Assembly: GCA_003133425.1 (NCBI GenBank)
Contig: PKXI01000215.1
Location: 15,848-38,549 of the forward strand
Source: Acidobacteriaceae bacterium
GTDB taxonomy: Bacteria; Acidobacteriota; Terriglobia; Terriglobales; Acidobacteriaceae
Length of the DNA: 22,702 nucleotides
Reading direction: 5' to 3'
The notes under the pieces are model-generated. The model saw nothing but the letters and a program-made list of their open reading frames with translations. It was not told where the DNA came from and did no database searches. Positions 1-7,315 of this stretch are shown piece by piece (positions within the stretch are counted from its first letter, which is position 1; each line of letters starts with the position of its first letter). A program made the translations under genes and the position numbers.

Positions 1-402
1 GCCGGAGACGGTCACGCTGCCCACGATTCCCGCGCCCTTCACAGTGAGGGGAAACGATCCGCCATGCGAGGCGTATTCGTTGATGGGAAGTCCTCGGGAC
101 TCGAGCGTGTCGTTCTTCAACTTCATGGTGAGGCCGACGCCGTAGGAACTGCGATGGAACCGCGCGACTGCGTTGCTCTTGCGTTGCACCCACGAGACGT
201 TGTCGGGGGTGGTGCCTTTGAGCGCTGAATAAAACAGTGGCTGCCCGAAGCGCCGGACGTCGATTACGATTGGCAGGCCGCGTTCTTCGGCCATCGTGCG
301 CAAACGCGTGCCGAGTTCCCAGGCCATCTGCTCGTCCATTCGTGGCAACTGCAGTTCGCGTTCCTGCAATGTTACGCGTTCAAGATCTTCGCTCAATCCC
401 AT
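1..402 (-). CDS. UPF0303 / haem-degrading-domain protein, C-terminus cut by window edge
   Basis: The reading frame starts at the ATG whose complement is 400-402 and stays open for 134 codons to the left edge. Upstream, AGGAGA sits 9-10 bases before the ATG, a convincing ribosome binding site. The protein starts MGLSEDLERVTLQE. It then shows features I associate with the UPF0303/Haem_degrading family: an N-terminal helix, a central strand VIDVRRFGQPLF, an NVSWVQRKSNAVARFHRSS segment, and a Gly-rich end (YASHGGSFPLTVKGAG, then GSVTVSG). Family members are usually about 155-170 residues, so some 25-35 residues are probably missing. The family is related to HbpS/GlcG folds. Haem degradation has been shown for few members, so the substrate here is unknown. 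It is the last visible gene of a leftward series, separated from the PASTA gene by a repeat-like gap. Confidence 0.8.
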   Translation of the reverse strand, partial: MGLSEDLERVTLQERELQLPRMDEQMAWELGTRLRTMAEERGLPIVIDVRRFGQPLFYSALKGTTPDNVSWVQRKSNAVARFHRSSYGVGLTMKLKNDTLESRGLPINEYASHGGSFPLTVKGAGIVGSVTVSG

Positions 403-470
403 TGTGCTTAGTCTCCTTTTTTCGCCGAACCCGTAAAAAAATTTCTTAATCAGCCTAGTCGTGAGGACAC

Positions 471-573
471 ATTCCCTCAGGGGCTAAAGCCCTCGTTGAT
501 TTTATTCTGATTGCGGCACGCGACCCAGAGGGTTCCCCGGTAGTGCCCTTTCAAAACATCGACTTATTCAGTC
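471..573. repeat. REP-like intergenic repeat unit (two short hairpins)
   Basis: The 174-base gap between the UPF0303 and PASTA genes holds a small hairpin, GGGCT-AA-AGCCC (481-492). After it come arms GGCAC (515-519) and GTGCC (543-547), then CCCTTTCAAAACATCGACT. From memory this layout resembles an interspersed repeat common between acidobacterial genes, but only one copy is in the window. It has no coding potential and no T-run that would make it a clear terminator. Confidence 0.35.
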
Positions 574-576
574 TCT

Positions 577-1347
577 TCACTTGGCTACTGTCAGCTTGAC
601 CATCGTACTCTGGTCGACTCGCGCTCCGGCGGGCGGTGCCTGCGCGGTGACAGCGCCGGGCTTCACGGGCAGTATTGGCGGGGCGTTTCCGGTGCCGATG
701 GGACCCACGGGCACACTGACATAAGTGGGCGTCGCGGCTTTGATTCCAACCTTGGTCAACGCAGTTACGGCGCTCACGATTGGCATTCCGACCAGATCGG
801 GCATTACATAGCCATCGGGTATTTCATCGTCCGGCGCAACGACCAGGAGATTGATGCTGGGCTGCGCAATGTCCTGTGCGTGGGCGGGCGGATCTTGCGC
901 GAGCACGGTGCCCTCCGCGGCATTTGGGTAGGGCAGGCGAGCAGTTGAGCCCACTTCAAGCCCGGCGCGGCGCAACTGCAGGGCTGCAACACGCTCCTGG
1001 AGTCCTACCGTGTCTGGCACGTCGACCTTCTGCGGTCCGAGGCTCTCGGATACGCGAACCTGCCACTCGCGGCGCACCACCGTTGCCGGCGCAGGCGATT
1101 GCGTAAGGATGTGGCCGGCAGCGACATCGCCGGAGTAGTAGCGGTTATCGACGTTGAGGTTCAGGCCAAGGCCGGCGGTCTGGCTGCGCGCGTCGGCTAC
1201 GGTCATTCCTTTCAGCGACGGTACCTGCACCTCGGCGCCGTGAATGGCGAAGTGCATGGTGGTGATGGCGGCAAGAAGCGCTACGGCGACCAGCAGCATC
1301 AGCAGCGACGCGATCTGAAAGAAATTCACGACCGAACGGCTGTTCAT
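577..1347 (-). CDS. membrane-anchored protein with three PASTA domains
   Basis: A 256-residue protein with a short cytoplasmic N-terminus, one membrane helix at about residues 10-32 (IASLLMLLVAVALLAAIT), and three extracytoplasmic PASTA repeats at about 40-102, 107-173 and 181-256. Each repeat begins with a V/M-P-x-L/T-x-G-type strand (VPSLKGM, VPDTVGL, MPDLVGM) and ends with the usual Q-x-P-x-A/x-G turn (QSPAPATVV, QDPPAHAQ, QAPPAGARV). PASTA domains normally bind peptidoglycan fragments and are attached to Ser/Thr kinases or penicillin-binding proteins. No kinase or transpeptidase domain is present here, so a sensor or wall-tethering role is inference. A GAGGAA sequence lies about 13 bases before the ATG. 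The gene follows the cation transporter after 37 bases, so the two may share a transcript. Confidence 0.88.
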   Translation of the reverse strand: MNSRSVVNFFQIASLLMLLVAVALLAAITTMHFAIHGAEVQVPSLKGMTVADARSQTAGLGLNLNVDNRYYSGDVAAGHILTQSPAPATVVRREWQVRVSESLGPQKVDVPDTVGLQERVAALQLRRAGLEVGSTARLPYPNAAEGTVLAQDPPAHAQDIAQPSINLLVVAPDDEIPDGYVMPDLVGMPIVSAVTALTKVGIKAATPTYVSVPVGPIGTGNAPPILPVKPGAVTAQAPPAGARVDQSTMVKLTVAK

Positions 1348-1384
1348 TCTGGCGACTCGTTCCTCAAGAACATTCTCTCGCGTC

Positions 1385-2842
1385 CTATCGTAAATTGTCG
1401 GTGACCGGCTCGGGATGGATGGTTACGCGCTGCACTTCAGGACACTCGAGCTTGAATCGATCCTCAAGCGCCGTGATTACAAGGTGCACCTGTTGCATGG
1501 GCAGATCGTCGGGGAGCGTGCAATGGCAGGAAAGATAAATGTGCTCGGCGGCGTGCACGACCGTGATTTCATGCACGTCCACAATTTCAGGAAAGAGGTA
1601 AGCCGTGGTGCGGAGGGCGTGTTCGATCTTGCGATCTTCCTCAACCATCTCTTCCGGTTGCTCGATGGTGGCTGGCTCGCTTTCGATGTGGGTCAGCACC
1701 GCGTCGATCTCCGGGGCTTCACGCAGAATCTCCGCCTCGAGCGCGCTGACAAAGCCGTGCGCCAGGCGCAGAGTCATTTTTTCGTCGAGTTCGACATGCT
1801 GCTCGACGCGCAGGCGGCCATGGTGCGACTGCACGCTGAGCTCGTGCACGCTGACGTTGTTGCGCGCGGCTACAGCCCGCACGCGGTCGAAGACGCTTTC
1901 CGCACGGGCCTCGCGAGGAACTGTGTGGATGACAACATCTGCTGTCGGGAGGGCGCGGTGCACTGCTTCGGTGGCCGACTGCACCAGCTCGCCGGTGTGC
2001 TCAAACGTGAAGCGCCTCGGAAGCGCCAGCGTGAGGTCGGCAAAATAACCCGCACCGGCGCGGCGGACGCGCGCCTGCTCGACGGCCAGCACACCCTCCA
2101 CCTGTTCCACTTCGCGCACCAGGCGCCGTCGCGTCTCTGCCGGAACTTCATCCATGAGGACGGCAACGGTCTCGCGGCCGAGGAGTAGTGTGAGGCGCAG
2201 AATCATGAGCGAGACGACCACCGCCGCAAACGGGTCAGCGTACTTGAGCCAGGCGATCCCGTTACGCTCCCCCAGCCAACTGGCGCCCAGCCCGCACAGC
2301 ACGGCCAGGGTGGCCCAGATGTCACTGGCGAAGTGGAATGCGTCGGTGGCCAGGGCCGGTGAGCCGGTGCGCTCCGCCACCGCGCGCAATTGCCGCGATC
2401 GCCAGAAATCCACTCCGATTGAAGTGAGCAGCACGAGCACGGGCCACACGGAGTGGTGCAGCTCAGTGGAGTTGTGAATGATGCGATCGAGCGCTTCATA
2501 GATAATCCACCCGCAGGAGATGGCCATCAGGATCGCTTCGCAAAACGCGGAAAGGTTTTCAAATTTTCCGTGCCCGTAGGTGTGGTCTTCGTCGGCCGGC
2601 TTGTCGCTCACCTGTACGGAGAAGAAGGTGAGCGTTGCGCCCACCAGGTCCAGTCCCGAGTGGGCCGCGTCAGACAACACGCCCAGGGACCCGGACAGCA
2701 GCCCCGCCGCGAGCTTCAACAGCGTCATGGCCCCAGCGGCCAGCATCGAGTTCCGAGACACGTTCCGTTTTTCCGCGGAGGATTCAGCCAGGGTCAATGC
2801 GGGCTGCTGGACGGCGTGCGGACTGGATGTGGCTCGAGTCAT
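1385..2842 (-). CDS. cation diffusion facilitator transporter with extended C-terminal domain
   Basis: A 485-residue cation diffusion facilitator (CDF) family protein, predicted to export a divalent metal (Zn, Fe, Mn or similar) from the cytoplasm in exchange for protons. The transmembrane metal site is visible as SDAAHSGLD (Asp58, His61, Asp65; TM2) and HFASD (His170, Asp174; TM5). The intermembrane loop has DHTYGHGKFE at about 86-95. Six hydrophobic segments occupy about residues 33-225. Typical CDF proteins have about 300 residues and one ferredoxin-like dimerisation domain. Here residues 234-485 appear to hold three successive such modules (about 240-310, 318-390, 400-480), the last ending in a His/Cys-bearing HIYLSCHCTL strand. 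The start codon lies 7 bases after the ubiE stop, so translation is probably coupled. The exact metal cannot be read from the sequence. Confidence 0.92.
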   Translation of the reverse strand: MTRATSSPHAVQQPALTLAESSAEKRNVSRNSMLAAGAMTLLKLAAGLLSGSLGVLSDAAHSGLDLVGATLTFFSVQVSDKPADEDHTYGHGKFENLSAFCEAILMAISCGWIIYEALDRIIHNSTELHHSVWPVLVLLTSIGVDFWRSRQLRAVAERTGSPALATDAFHFASDIWATLAVLCGLGASWLGERNGIAWLKYADPFAAVVVSLMILRLTLLLGRETVAVLMDEVPAETRRRLVREVEQVEGVLAVEQARVRRAGAGYFADLTLALPRRFTFEHTGELVQSATEAVHRALPTADVVIHTVPREARAESVFDRVRAVAARNNVSVHELSVQSHHGRLRVEQHVELDEKMTLRLAHGFVSALEAEILREAPEIDAVLTHIESEPATIEQPEEMVEEDRKIEHALRTTAYLFPEIVDVHEITVVHAAEHIYLSCHCTLPDDLPMQQVHLVITALEDRFKLECPEVQRVTIHPEPVTDNLR

Positions 2843-2849
2843 TGAGTTC

Positions 2850-3614
2850 TTAGACTACAAGCGAGCGCTTGGCCGTGTACAACCCGGCGATTCCAAAGGT
2901 GTAAGGCTGCCAGGCGCAGTCTTGATAACCGGTGGAATTCATCAGCGCGAGCATGGCAGCAGGCGGCGGAAAATTGCCGACCGAAACGGGCAAATAATTG
3001 TAGGGACCATTTTTGCCGCAGATGAGGCGCCCGATGGCCGGAAGGACGCGGCGGAAATAGACTGCATAGGCCTTGCCGATCAATCCTCCGGGCTCGCTGA
3101 AATCCAGAATTCCCAATTGGCCGCCGGGCTTGAGCACACGGCTGAACTCGCGCAGTCCGGCCTCGTAGTTGGCCAGATTTCGGAATCCGAAAGCCGTGAC
3201 AATCAGATCGAGCGACGCGGTTTTCAGGGGCAGGTGGAGGGCATCGGCTTCAACGGGAATGGCATAGGGCTTGTCAGACTTGTGCGCTCCAAATTTCAAG
3301 GCTCCGCGGCTGAGCATGCCGCGCGCAAAATCCGCTGCCAGGATTGGGCGCGCACCCCGGGGGCGATGCTTGAGGAGAGCCATGGTCATGTCACCGGTAC
3401 CGCAGCAGATGTCGAGAACCGCGGCATCGGGGTTGGCGAGAATGGGCCGGAAGCGCCGCGCCGTGCGCCACCACCAGAGCCGGTCCACGTTGGCGGAGAG
3501 CACATGATTCAGCAGGTCATACCGAGGCGCAATGGAGTCGAACATCTGGCGCACAGCTCGTGCGGCAGATGCTTCGTCTGTCGTGCCTGATGGTTTGGCG
3601 CCTGTCGCCGGCAT
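2850..3614 (-). CDS. ubiE: demethylmenaquinone methyltransferase
   Basis: A 254-residue class I SAM-dependent methyltransferase of the UbiE/MenG family, which carries out the final C-methylation of demethylmenaquinone (and of the ubiquinone precursor in organisms that make it). Acidobacteria respire with menaquinone, so menG is the functional name. The family hallmark VRQMFDSIAPRYDLLNHVLS is at about 21-40. SAM motif I is LDICCGTGDM (about 67-76). Next come VTAFGFRNL and the post-motif block SRVLKPGGQLGILDFSEP. Length matches the family. The ATG at 3614 has no good Shine-Dalgarno sequence, but the next Met lies inside the conserved domain, so this start is kept. The gene runs directly into the CDF gene (7-base gap). 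It was probably once next to gyrA, because a gyrA tail remnant ends 51 bases upstream of its start. Confidence 0.93.
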   Translation of the reverse strand: MPATGAKPSGTTDEASAARAVRQMFDSIAPRYDLLNHVLSANVDRLWWWRTARRFRPILANPDAAVLDICCGTGDMTMALLKHRPRGARPILAADFARGMLSRGALKFGAHKSDKPYAIPVEADALHLPLKTASLDLIVTAFGFRNLANYEAGLREFSRVLKPGGQLGILDFSEPGGLIGKAYAVYFRRVLPAIGRLICGKNGPYNYLPVSVGNFPPPAAMLALMNSTGYQDCAWQPYTFGIAGLYTAKRSLVV

Positions 3615-3665
3615 CTTCTGGTGTACCCCGCAAGTCTCCGAATGTCACCGGCGAATCGAACAGTC

Positions 3666-3740
3666 CTATTGCAGTAGAGTGGGCTCGTCGTTGACGTTCT
3701 TGCCTTCTTCGGGCTCGATCGATGACGCAGCAACCTTGAT
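3666..3740 (-). pseudogene. displaced gyrA 3'-terminal fragment (last ~24 codons)
   Basis: Read on the minus strand, this stretch encodes IKVAASSIEPEEGKNVN followed by DEPTLLQ and a TAG stop at 3666-3668. The working GyrA at 4436 ends [26 protein letters not shown]. The two tails align over their whole length with small gaps (KVAA, PEE, K and the last seven residues identical), but many codons differ. It is therefore a homologous but diverged tail, not a recent tandem copy. Upstream of about 3740 the similarity stops and nucleotidyltransferase 3' flank begins. There is no start codon or upstream GyrA sequence, so it is not expressed as a gyrase subunit. It is best read as a leftover gyrA end pushed away from its gene when the two-gene cassette entered. 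Confidence 0.8.
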
Positions 3741-3766
3741 ACTAGTTGCGTCCGCTTTGAGAGATT

Positions 3767-4228
3767 CTACTCTGGTTTGATCTGGTTCAACGCTCTCAGC
3801 TTCTTCACGTCAACCAAGTCCTGATCGCGGCCACTGGCGAGTTTGTTACGAATCAGATCGTCTCTCGAGATGACGCTGGCCGGAACCTCACCATCAATAG
3901 CGCCCTCAATGCGGTTTGGCCACGCTTCGTCAAAGGTGAGTCCGTCAATTCGCTGCAGGATGTCGATCCGGTCGGGCTCCTGACCAATTTGAAAGGTTGT
4001 GCCATCCGCGAAGTCCGCGGGGCTCATCCCATCCAATGGGGCCCCGAATTGAGCCAGAGCTCGATAGACGGCATTGGCGTTGTTCTCGTCGGCGCGAATG
4101 AAAATGTCCAGATCTTTGGTCATGCGCGGCACAAGGTGAACTCCAAGAGCATGACCGCCGATGATGAGATACTTAACTGCGTTTGCGTTGAACACGCGCA
4201 ACAGGTCTTTGAAGTCTTGAGTCATCAT
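3767..4228 (-). CDS. nucleotidyltransferase-fold protein, putative toxin/effector of a two-gene module
   Basis: From the MMTQDFKD start (ATG at 4226-4228, preceded at 9 bases by GAGGAG) this is a 153-residue protein. An in-frame ATG exists at 4264 but lacks that site. The N-terminal half has the minimal polymerase-beta-like nucleotidyltransferase signature: YLIIGGHAL (GG motif), then RMTKDLDIFI (Asp-x-Asp metal pair) and later DRIDIL with a possible third acidic residue. The C-terminal part contains VISRDDLIRNKLASGRDQDLVDVKKL, as in AbiEii/MNT-type and DUF6036-like enzymes, where an Arg/Lys-rich helix follows the core. Such proteins often act as nucleotide-transferring toxins or, in MNT, as antitoxins that AMPylate a partner. 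Substrate and polarity are unknown. It overlaps the small upstream gene by 56 bases and is followed by a displaced gyrA tail. Confidence 0.8.
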   Translation of the reverse strand: MMTQDFKDLLRVFNANAVKYLIIGGHALGVHLVPRMTKDLDIFIRADENNANAVYRALAQFGAPLDGMSPADFADGTTFQIGQEPDRIDILQRIDGLTFDEAWPNRIEGAIDGEVPASVISRDDLIRNKLASGRDQDLVDVKKLRALNQIKPE

Positions 4229-4391
4229 GGACCGGCACTCCTCGAAAATCGGAAGCGAAAGCAAACCCTGCCTCGCTTAGTTCACAGACCGCCACGAGAC
4301 GCTCCCCTACCGGCCGGCTCTGCCAATACCGGAAGGTCTCGGTCTCTTGCTCCTCAAAACTGGCTACGCGGCGGATTGTCTTGTCCATCAT
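4173..4391 (-). CDS. small partner protein of the nucleotidyltransferase (putative antitoxin)
   Basis: A 72-residue protein starting MMDKTIRRVASFEEQE, preceded by a strong GGTGGAGG site 7 bases before the ATG. Recognisable features are an acidic N-terminal stretch, the block RYWQSRPVGERLVAVCEL (about 20-38) and a basic C-terminus SRLQRPVARVQRKRS. I recall small proteins with a YW-x-S-x-P-x-x-R-L block and an RLQR tail immediately upstream of nucleotidyltransferases in many soil bacteria. I know no established name for them. The 56-base overlap with the next gene implies translational coupling and fixed stoichiometry, as in toxin-antitoxin pairs. The gene begins 44 bases after the gyrA stop, so it may be read from the gyrA promoter. 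An antitoxin function is inference. Confidence 0.7.
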   Translation of the reverse strand: MMDKTIRRVASFEEQETETFRYWQSRPVGERLVAVCELSEAGFAFASDFRGVPVHDDSRLQRPVARVQRKRS

Positions 4392-4435
4392 CTAAATACC
4401 TCCACCAATATGGGTGAAGCGCCAGTCCAGGAAAA

Positions 4436-7012
4436 CTACTGGAGAAGTGTAGGTTCGTCGTCCTTGAGTTCTTCGGGAGGAATGATTACGGCGGCGGCTA
4501 CCTTGTCATCCGGTTCCAGGTTGAGGATGCGGACGCCTTGCGTGGCGCGGCCGGCGGCGCGGATGGTCTTGGTGTCGCAACGGATGATTTTGCCGAACTG
4601 GCTGATGACCATCAGTTCCGAGGTGTCGTCGACCAGTTGAATGGTGTTTACGCGGCCGATGCGGGGCGTGACGGCCATGTTCTTGACGCCCTTTCCGCCG
4701 CGGGTCTGCAAGCGGTATTCCTCGACATTGGTACGCTTGCCAAAGCCGTTTTCGGTGACGGCAAGAATGCGATAGTCTCCCGGAGCGTGCTCCTTGGGAG
4801 TGATTGCCGTGCCTACCACGTAATCGTTCTTGGCGAGCGCGATGCCGCGCACACCGTATGCCGGGCGGCCCATGGAGCGGACGTCGCACTCGTCAAAGCG
4901 GATGGCCATGCCAAGGTGGGTGGCGAGGAAGACCAGTTGCGAACCGTCGGTGATGCGCGCTGCGACCAGCTCATCGTCCTTGTCGATGCCGATGGCGATG
5001 ATGCCACGCGCCATGACGTTAGAGAAGTCCTTGAGCGGTGTCTTCTTTACCGTGCCCTTTTGCGTAGCGAAGAAGATGAACTTGCCCTCCTCTTCAAGAT
5101 CGCGCACGGGAAGAATGGCGCGTACATTTTCGCCGGGCTGCAGGTCAAGCAGGCTCTGCATGGATTTGCCCTTGCCCGCTGCACCAACGTCGGGAACCTC
5201 GTACACCTTGACCCAGTAGACGCGGCCGGTGTTGGTAAAGCAGAGCAGGTAGGCATGGGTAGAGTCGATGATGAGTTGCGAGACGAAATCTTCTTCGCGC
5301 GTCTTCATGCCCATGCGCCCAGTGCCGCCGCGCCGCTGCGAGCGATAGATGGAGATCGGAGTCCGCTTGAGGTAGCCCTGGTGGCTCACTGTCACGGCGA
5401 CCTGCTCGTCGGCGATGAGGTCTTCAAGCTGCAACTCGGCGCTCTCGTCCAGAATCTGCGTGCGCCGTGCGTCGCCGTACTTGTCGCGAACCTCTTCGAG
5501 TTCCTTCACGATCACCCCGCGCAGCTTTGTTTCGCTGGCCAGGATGGATTCGTACTCGGCGATGCGCTCGCGAACCAGCTTGAGTTCCGTGAGCAGTTCG
5601 TCGATGGAGAGTTGCGTCAGGCGATAGAGTTGCAGTTCGAGAATTGCGTCGATCTGCCTGAGCGTCAGGCCCTTCTCTTCGTGCGGAAGACGCACGCGGT
5701 CGAAGTTGATGACAATTTCGGTGCCTTTGCCCCACGCATAGAGGTTCTCGCGAGCCTCGGCTCTCGAACCGGATGCGCGAATGATTTTGATCACGGTGTC
5801 GAGGTTGTCGAGCGCAATCTTCAAGCCTTCCAAAATGTGCGCGCGCTCGCGAGCCTTGCGGAGGAGGAAGACCGTTCGCCGCTGTACGACGTCGACGCGA
5901 TGATCGATGAAGGCCTGGATTGCCTGATCGAGGCCCAACTCCCGCGGCTGCCCGTTGAGCACCGCGAGGAAGATCATGGAGAAGCTCTCTTGCATGGAGG
6001 TGTGCTTGTAGAGCTGGTTGAGCACAATCTCAGGCTGAGCGCCGCGCTTCAGCTCGATGACGATCCGCATTCCATCGCGATCGCTCTCGTCGCGCACGTC
6101 GCCGATGTCATCCACGACCTTGTCGTTTACCAGTTCGGCGATGCGCTCGATGAGCCTGGACTTGTTGACCTGGTAGGGAATTTCGGTGACGATGATCGCC
6201 TGGCGTTCCTTGGTGATGTTTTCAAGCGCAGTGCGCGCGCGCATGAGGAACCGCCCGCGCCCGCTTTTGTAAGCGGCTGGAATGCCGGTCTTGCCGTAGA
6301 GAAATCCGCCAGTCGGGAAGTCGGGCCCCTGCACGTGCTTGAGCACTTCAACGAGGCCGCCGTTCGGATTCTTCACCAGGGCGATGGTGGCGTTGATGAC
6401 CTCGGTCAGATTGTGGGGAGGAATGTTGGTGGCCATGCCCACCGCAATTCCGTTCGACCCGTTGACGATCAGGGTTGGAATCCGCGTGGGGAGCACCGTG
6501 GGCTCGTCGGTTGTCTCATCGAAGTTAGGCGTCATATCGACGGTTTCCATGTCGATATCGGCCATCATTTCTTCTGCGATGCGCTCCATGCGGCACTCGG
6601 TATAGCGATAAGCCGCCGGTGGGTCGCCATCGACCGAGCCGAAGTTCCCCTGCCCATCGACCAGCGGATAACGCAATGACCAAGGCTGCGCCATGCGCAC
6701 CAGGGCGTCATACACAGACGAGTCGCCATGGGGGTGATACTTCTTCAAGCACTCGCCGACAACGCCGGCGCACTTGGAATATCTCTTGTTGTGCTGCAGG
6801 CCTTCGCGGTCCATGGCGGTGAGAATGCGCCGGTGCACGGGCTTCAACCCGTCACGGGCATCGGGCAGAGCGCGCCCCACGATTACCGACATGGAATAGG
6901 CGAGATAAGAGCGGCGCATCTCCTCTTCGATGTTCATGGGGAGATAGTTTGTGCCGCCGTTTGGAGGCGTGCCACCTTCGAGTGGGAGCTGGGGGTTCTG
7001 ATCGTCTGCCAT
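4436..7012 (-). CDS. gyrA: DNA gyrase subunit A
   Basis: An 858-residue DNA gyrase A subunit, full length for the family. It performs the strand breakage and reunion step of ATP-driven negative supercoiling together with GyrB, which is not in the window. The catalytic tyrosine is Tyr137 in AAYRYTE. The quinolone-determining region reads [18 protein letters not shown], with Ser98 and Asp102 corresponding to E. coli Ser83 and Asp87, both unmutated types. The C-terminal beta-pinwheel starts at about 515 and contains the GyrA-box variant QTRGGKG (canonical QRRGGKG), consistent with wrapping activity. The tail is [11 protein letters not shown]. The ATG at 7012 matches the usual N-terminal extension before [18 protein letters not shown]. 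The Shine-Dalgarno is weak. A candidate promoter lies about 80 bases upstream. Its 3' end is the junction with the inserted two-gene module. Confidence 0.98.
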   Translation of the reverse strand: MADDQNPQLPLEGGTPPNGGTNYLPMNIEEEMRRSYLAYSMSVIVGRALPDARDGLKPVHRRILTAMDREGLQHNKRYSKCAGVVGECLKKYHPHGDSSVYDALVRMAQPWSLRYPLVDGQGNFGSVDGDPPAAYRYTECRMERIAEEMMADIDMETVDMTPNFDETTDEPTVLPTRIPTLIVNGSNGIAVGMATNIPPHNLTEVINATIALVKNPNGGLVEVLKHVQGPDFPTGGFLYGKTGIPAAYKSGRGRFLMRARTALENITKERQAIIVTEIPYQVNKSRLIERIAELVNDKVVDDIGDVRDESDRDGMRIVIELKRGAQPEIVLNQLYKHTSMQESFSMIFLAVLNGQPRELGLDQAIQAFIDHRVDVVQRRTVFLLRKARERAHILEGLKIALDNLDTVIKIIRASGSRAEARENLYAWGKGTEIVINFDRVRLPHEEKGLTLRQIDAILELQLYRLTQLSIDELLTELKLVRERIAEYESILASETKLRGVIVKELEEVRDKYGDARRTQILDESAELQLEDLIADEQVAVTVSHQGYLKRTPISIYRSQRRGGTGRMGMKTREEDFVSQLIIDSTHAYLLCFTNTGRVYWVKVYEVPDVGAAGKGKSMQSLLDLQPGENVRAILPVRDLEEEGKFIFFATQKGTVKKTPLKDFSNVMARGIIAIGIDKDDELVAARITDGSQLVFLATHLGMAIRFDECDVRSMGRPAYGVRGIALAKNDYVVGTAITPKEHAPGDYRILAVTENGFGKRTNVEEYRLQTRGGKGVKNMAVTPRIGRVNTIQLVDDTSELMVISQFGKIIRCDTKTIRAAGRATQGVRILNLEPDDKVAAAVIIPPEELKDDEPTLLQ

Positions 7013-7315
7013 AGGGTTTTTCTGAGCTCGCCGGAGGGCGGCAAAAAAGGTCCGGTGAAAGCAGGGCCGGGTCCGCGGGCTGTACTTCTATTTTACGCGC
7101 TGGAGGCGTGCTTTAGCAAGGCGGACGGGATGAAATAAGTCCTTATTTTACTTTAAGTTATGAGACTTTTTTGTGGGTCGACCGGGAGGCTGGATAAACA
7201 CCGTTAATAGTGTGGATTTTCGTACTTACTTTGGCGGCGGCTGCGAACCAGTTTTCAGCGGTATTTCTGCTGCTTCAGGGTACGTGAATCATGGGCATGG
7301 GGCGCCGTTGAACGC
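7013..7315. other. intergenic region upstream of gyrA
   Basis: This 303-base gap separates the membrane-protein stop (7316) from the gyrA start. It is markedly AT-richer around 7120-7225 than the flanking genes. It holds the candidate gyrA promoter (7090-7119) and, just upstream of its -35 element, a palindrome AAATAA-GTCC-TTATTT (7133-7148) that could be an operator or an UP-like element. The leader (7020-7070) has a GC-rich imperfect stem and a T6 run on the minus strand, too weak to call an attenuator. No clear terminator for the upstream membrane-protein gene and no convincing small gene were seen. Confidence 0.5.
7090..7119 (-). promoter_or_regulatory. candidate sigma-70 promoter of gyrA
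   Basis: On the minus strand TTGCTA (7114-7119) and TAAAAT (7090-7095) are separated by 18 bases. This would start transcription near 7083 and give a leader of about 70 bases before the gyrA ATG at 7012. It is the best promoter match in the intergenic region. It is a pattern call only. Confidence 0.45.

Noticed and set aside
2580..3590. A 336-codon plus-strand open frame opposite the CDF and ubiE genes
   Set aside because: Shadow of two well-supported minus-strand genes, with no ribosome binding site and no recognisable domain.
3640..3665. GTTCGATTC on the minus strand, resembling a tRNA T-loop
   Set aside because: The flanking bases cannot form the five-base T stem, and no acceptor or anticodon arm is present.
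4538..6679. A 713-codon plus-strand open frame opposite gyrA
   Set aside because: It is antisense to a fully conserved gyrA. High GC with few stops in the opposite frame explains it, and the translation matches no fold or family.
6690..6740. Possible quinolone-resistance change in GyrA
   Set aside because: The Ser and Asp at the E. coli 83 and 87 positions are present, so the usual resistance substitutions are absent.
7020..7075. Possible attenuator in the gyrA leader (imperfect CCGG stem followed by T6)
   Set aside because: Only four contiguous pairs form before mismatches, too weak to call a terminator.
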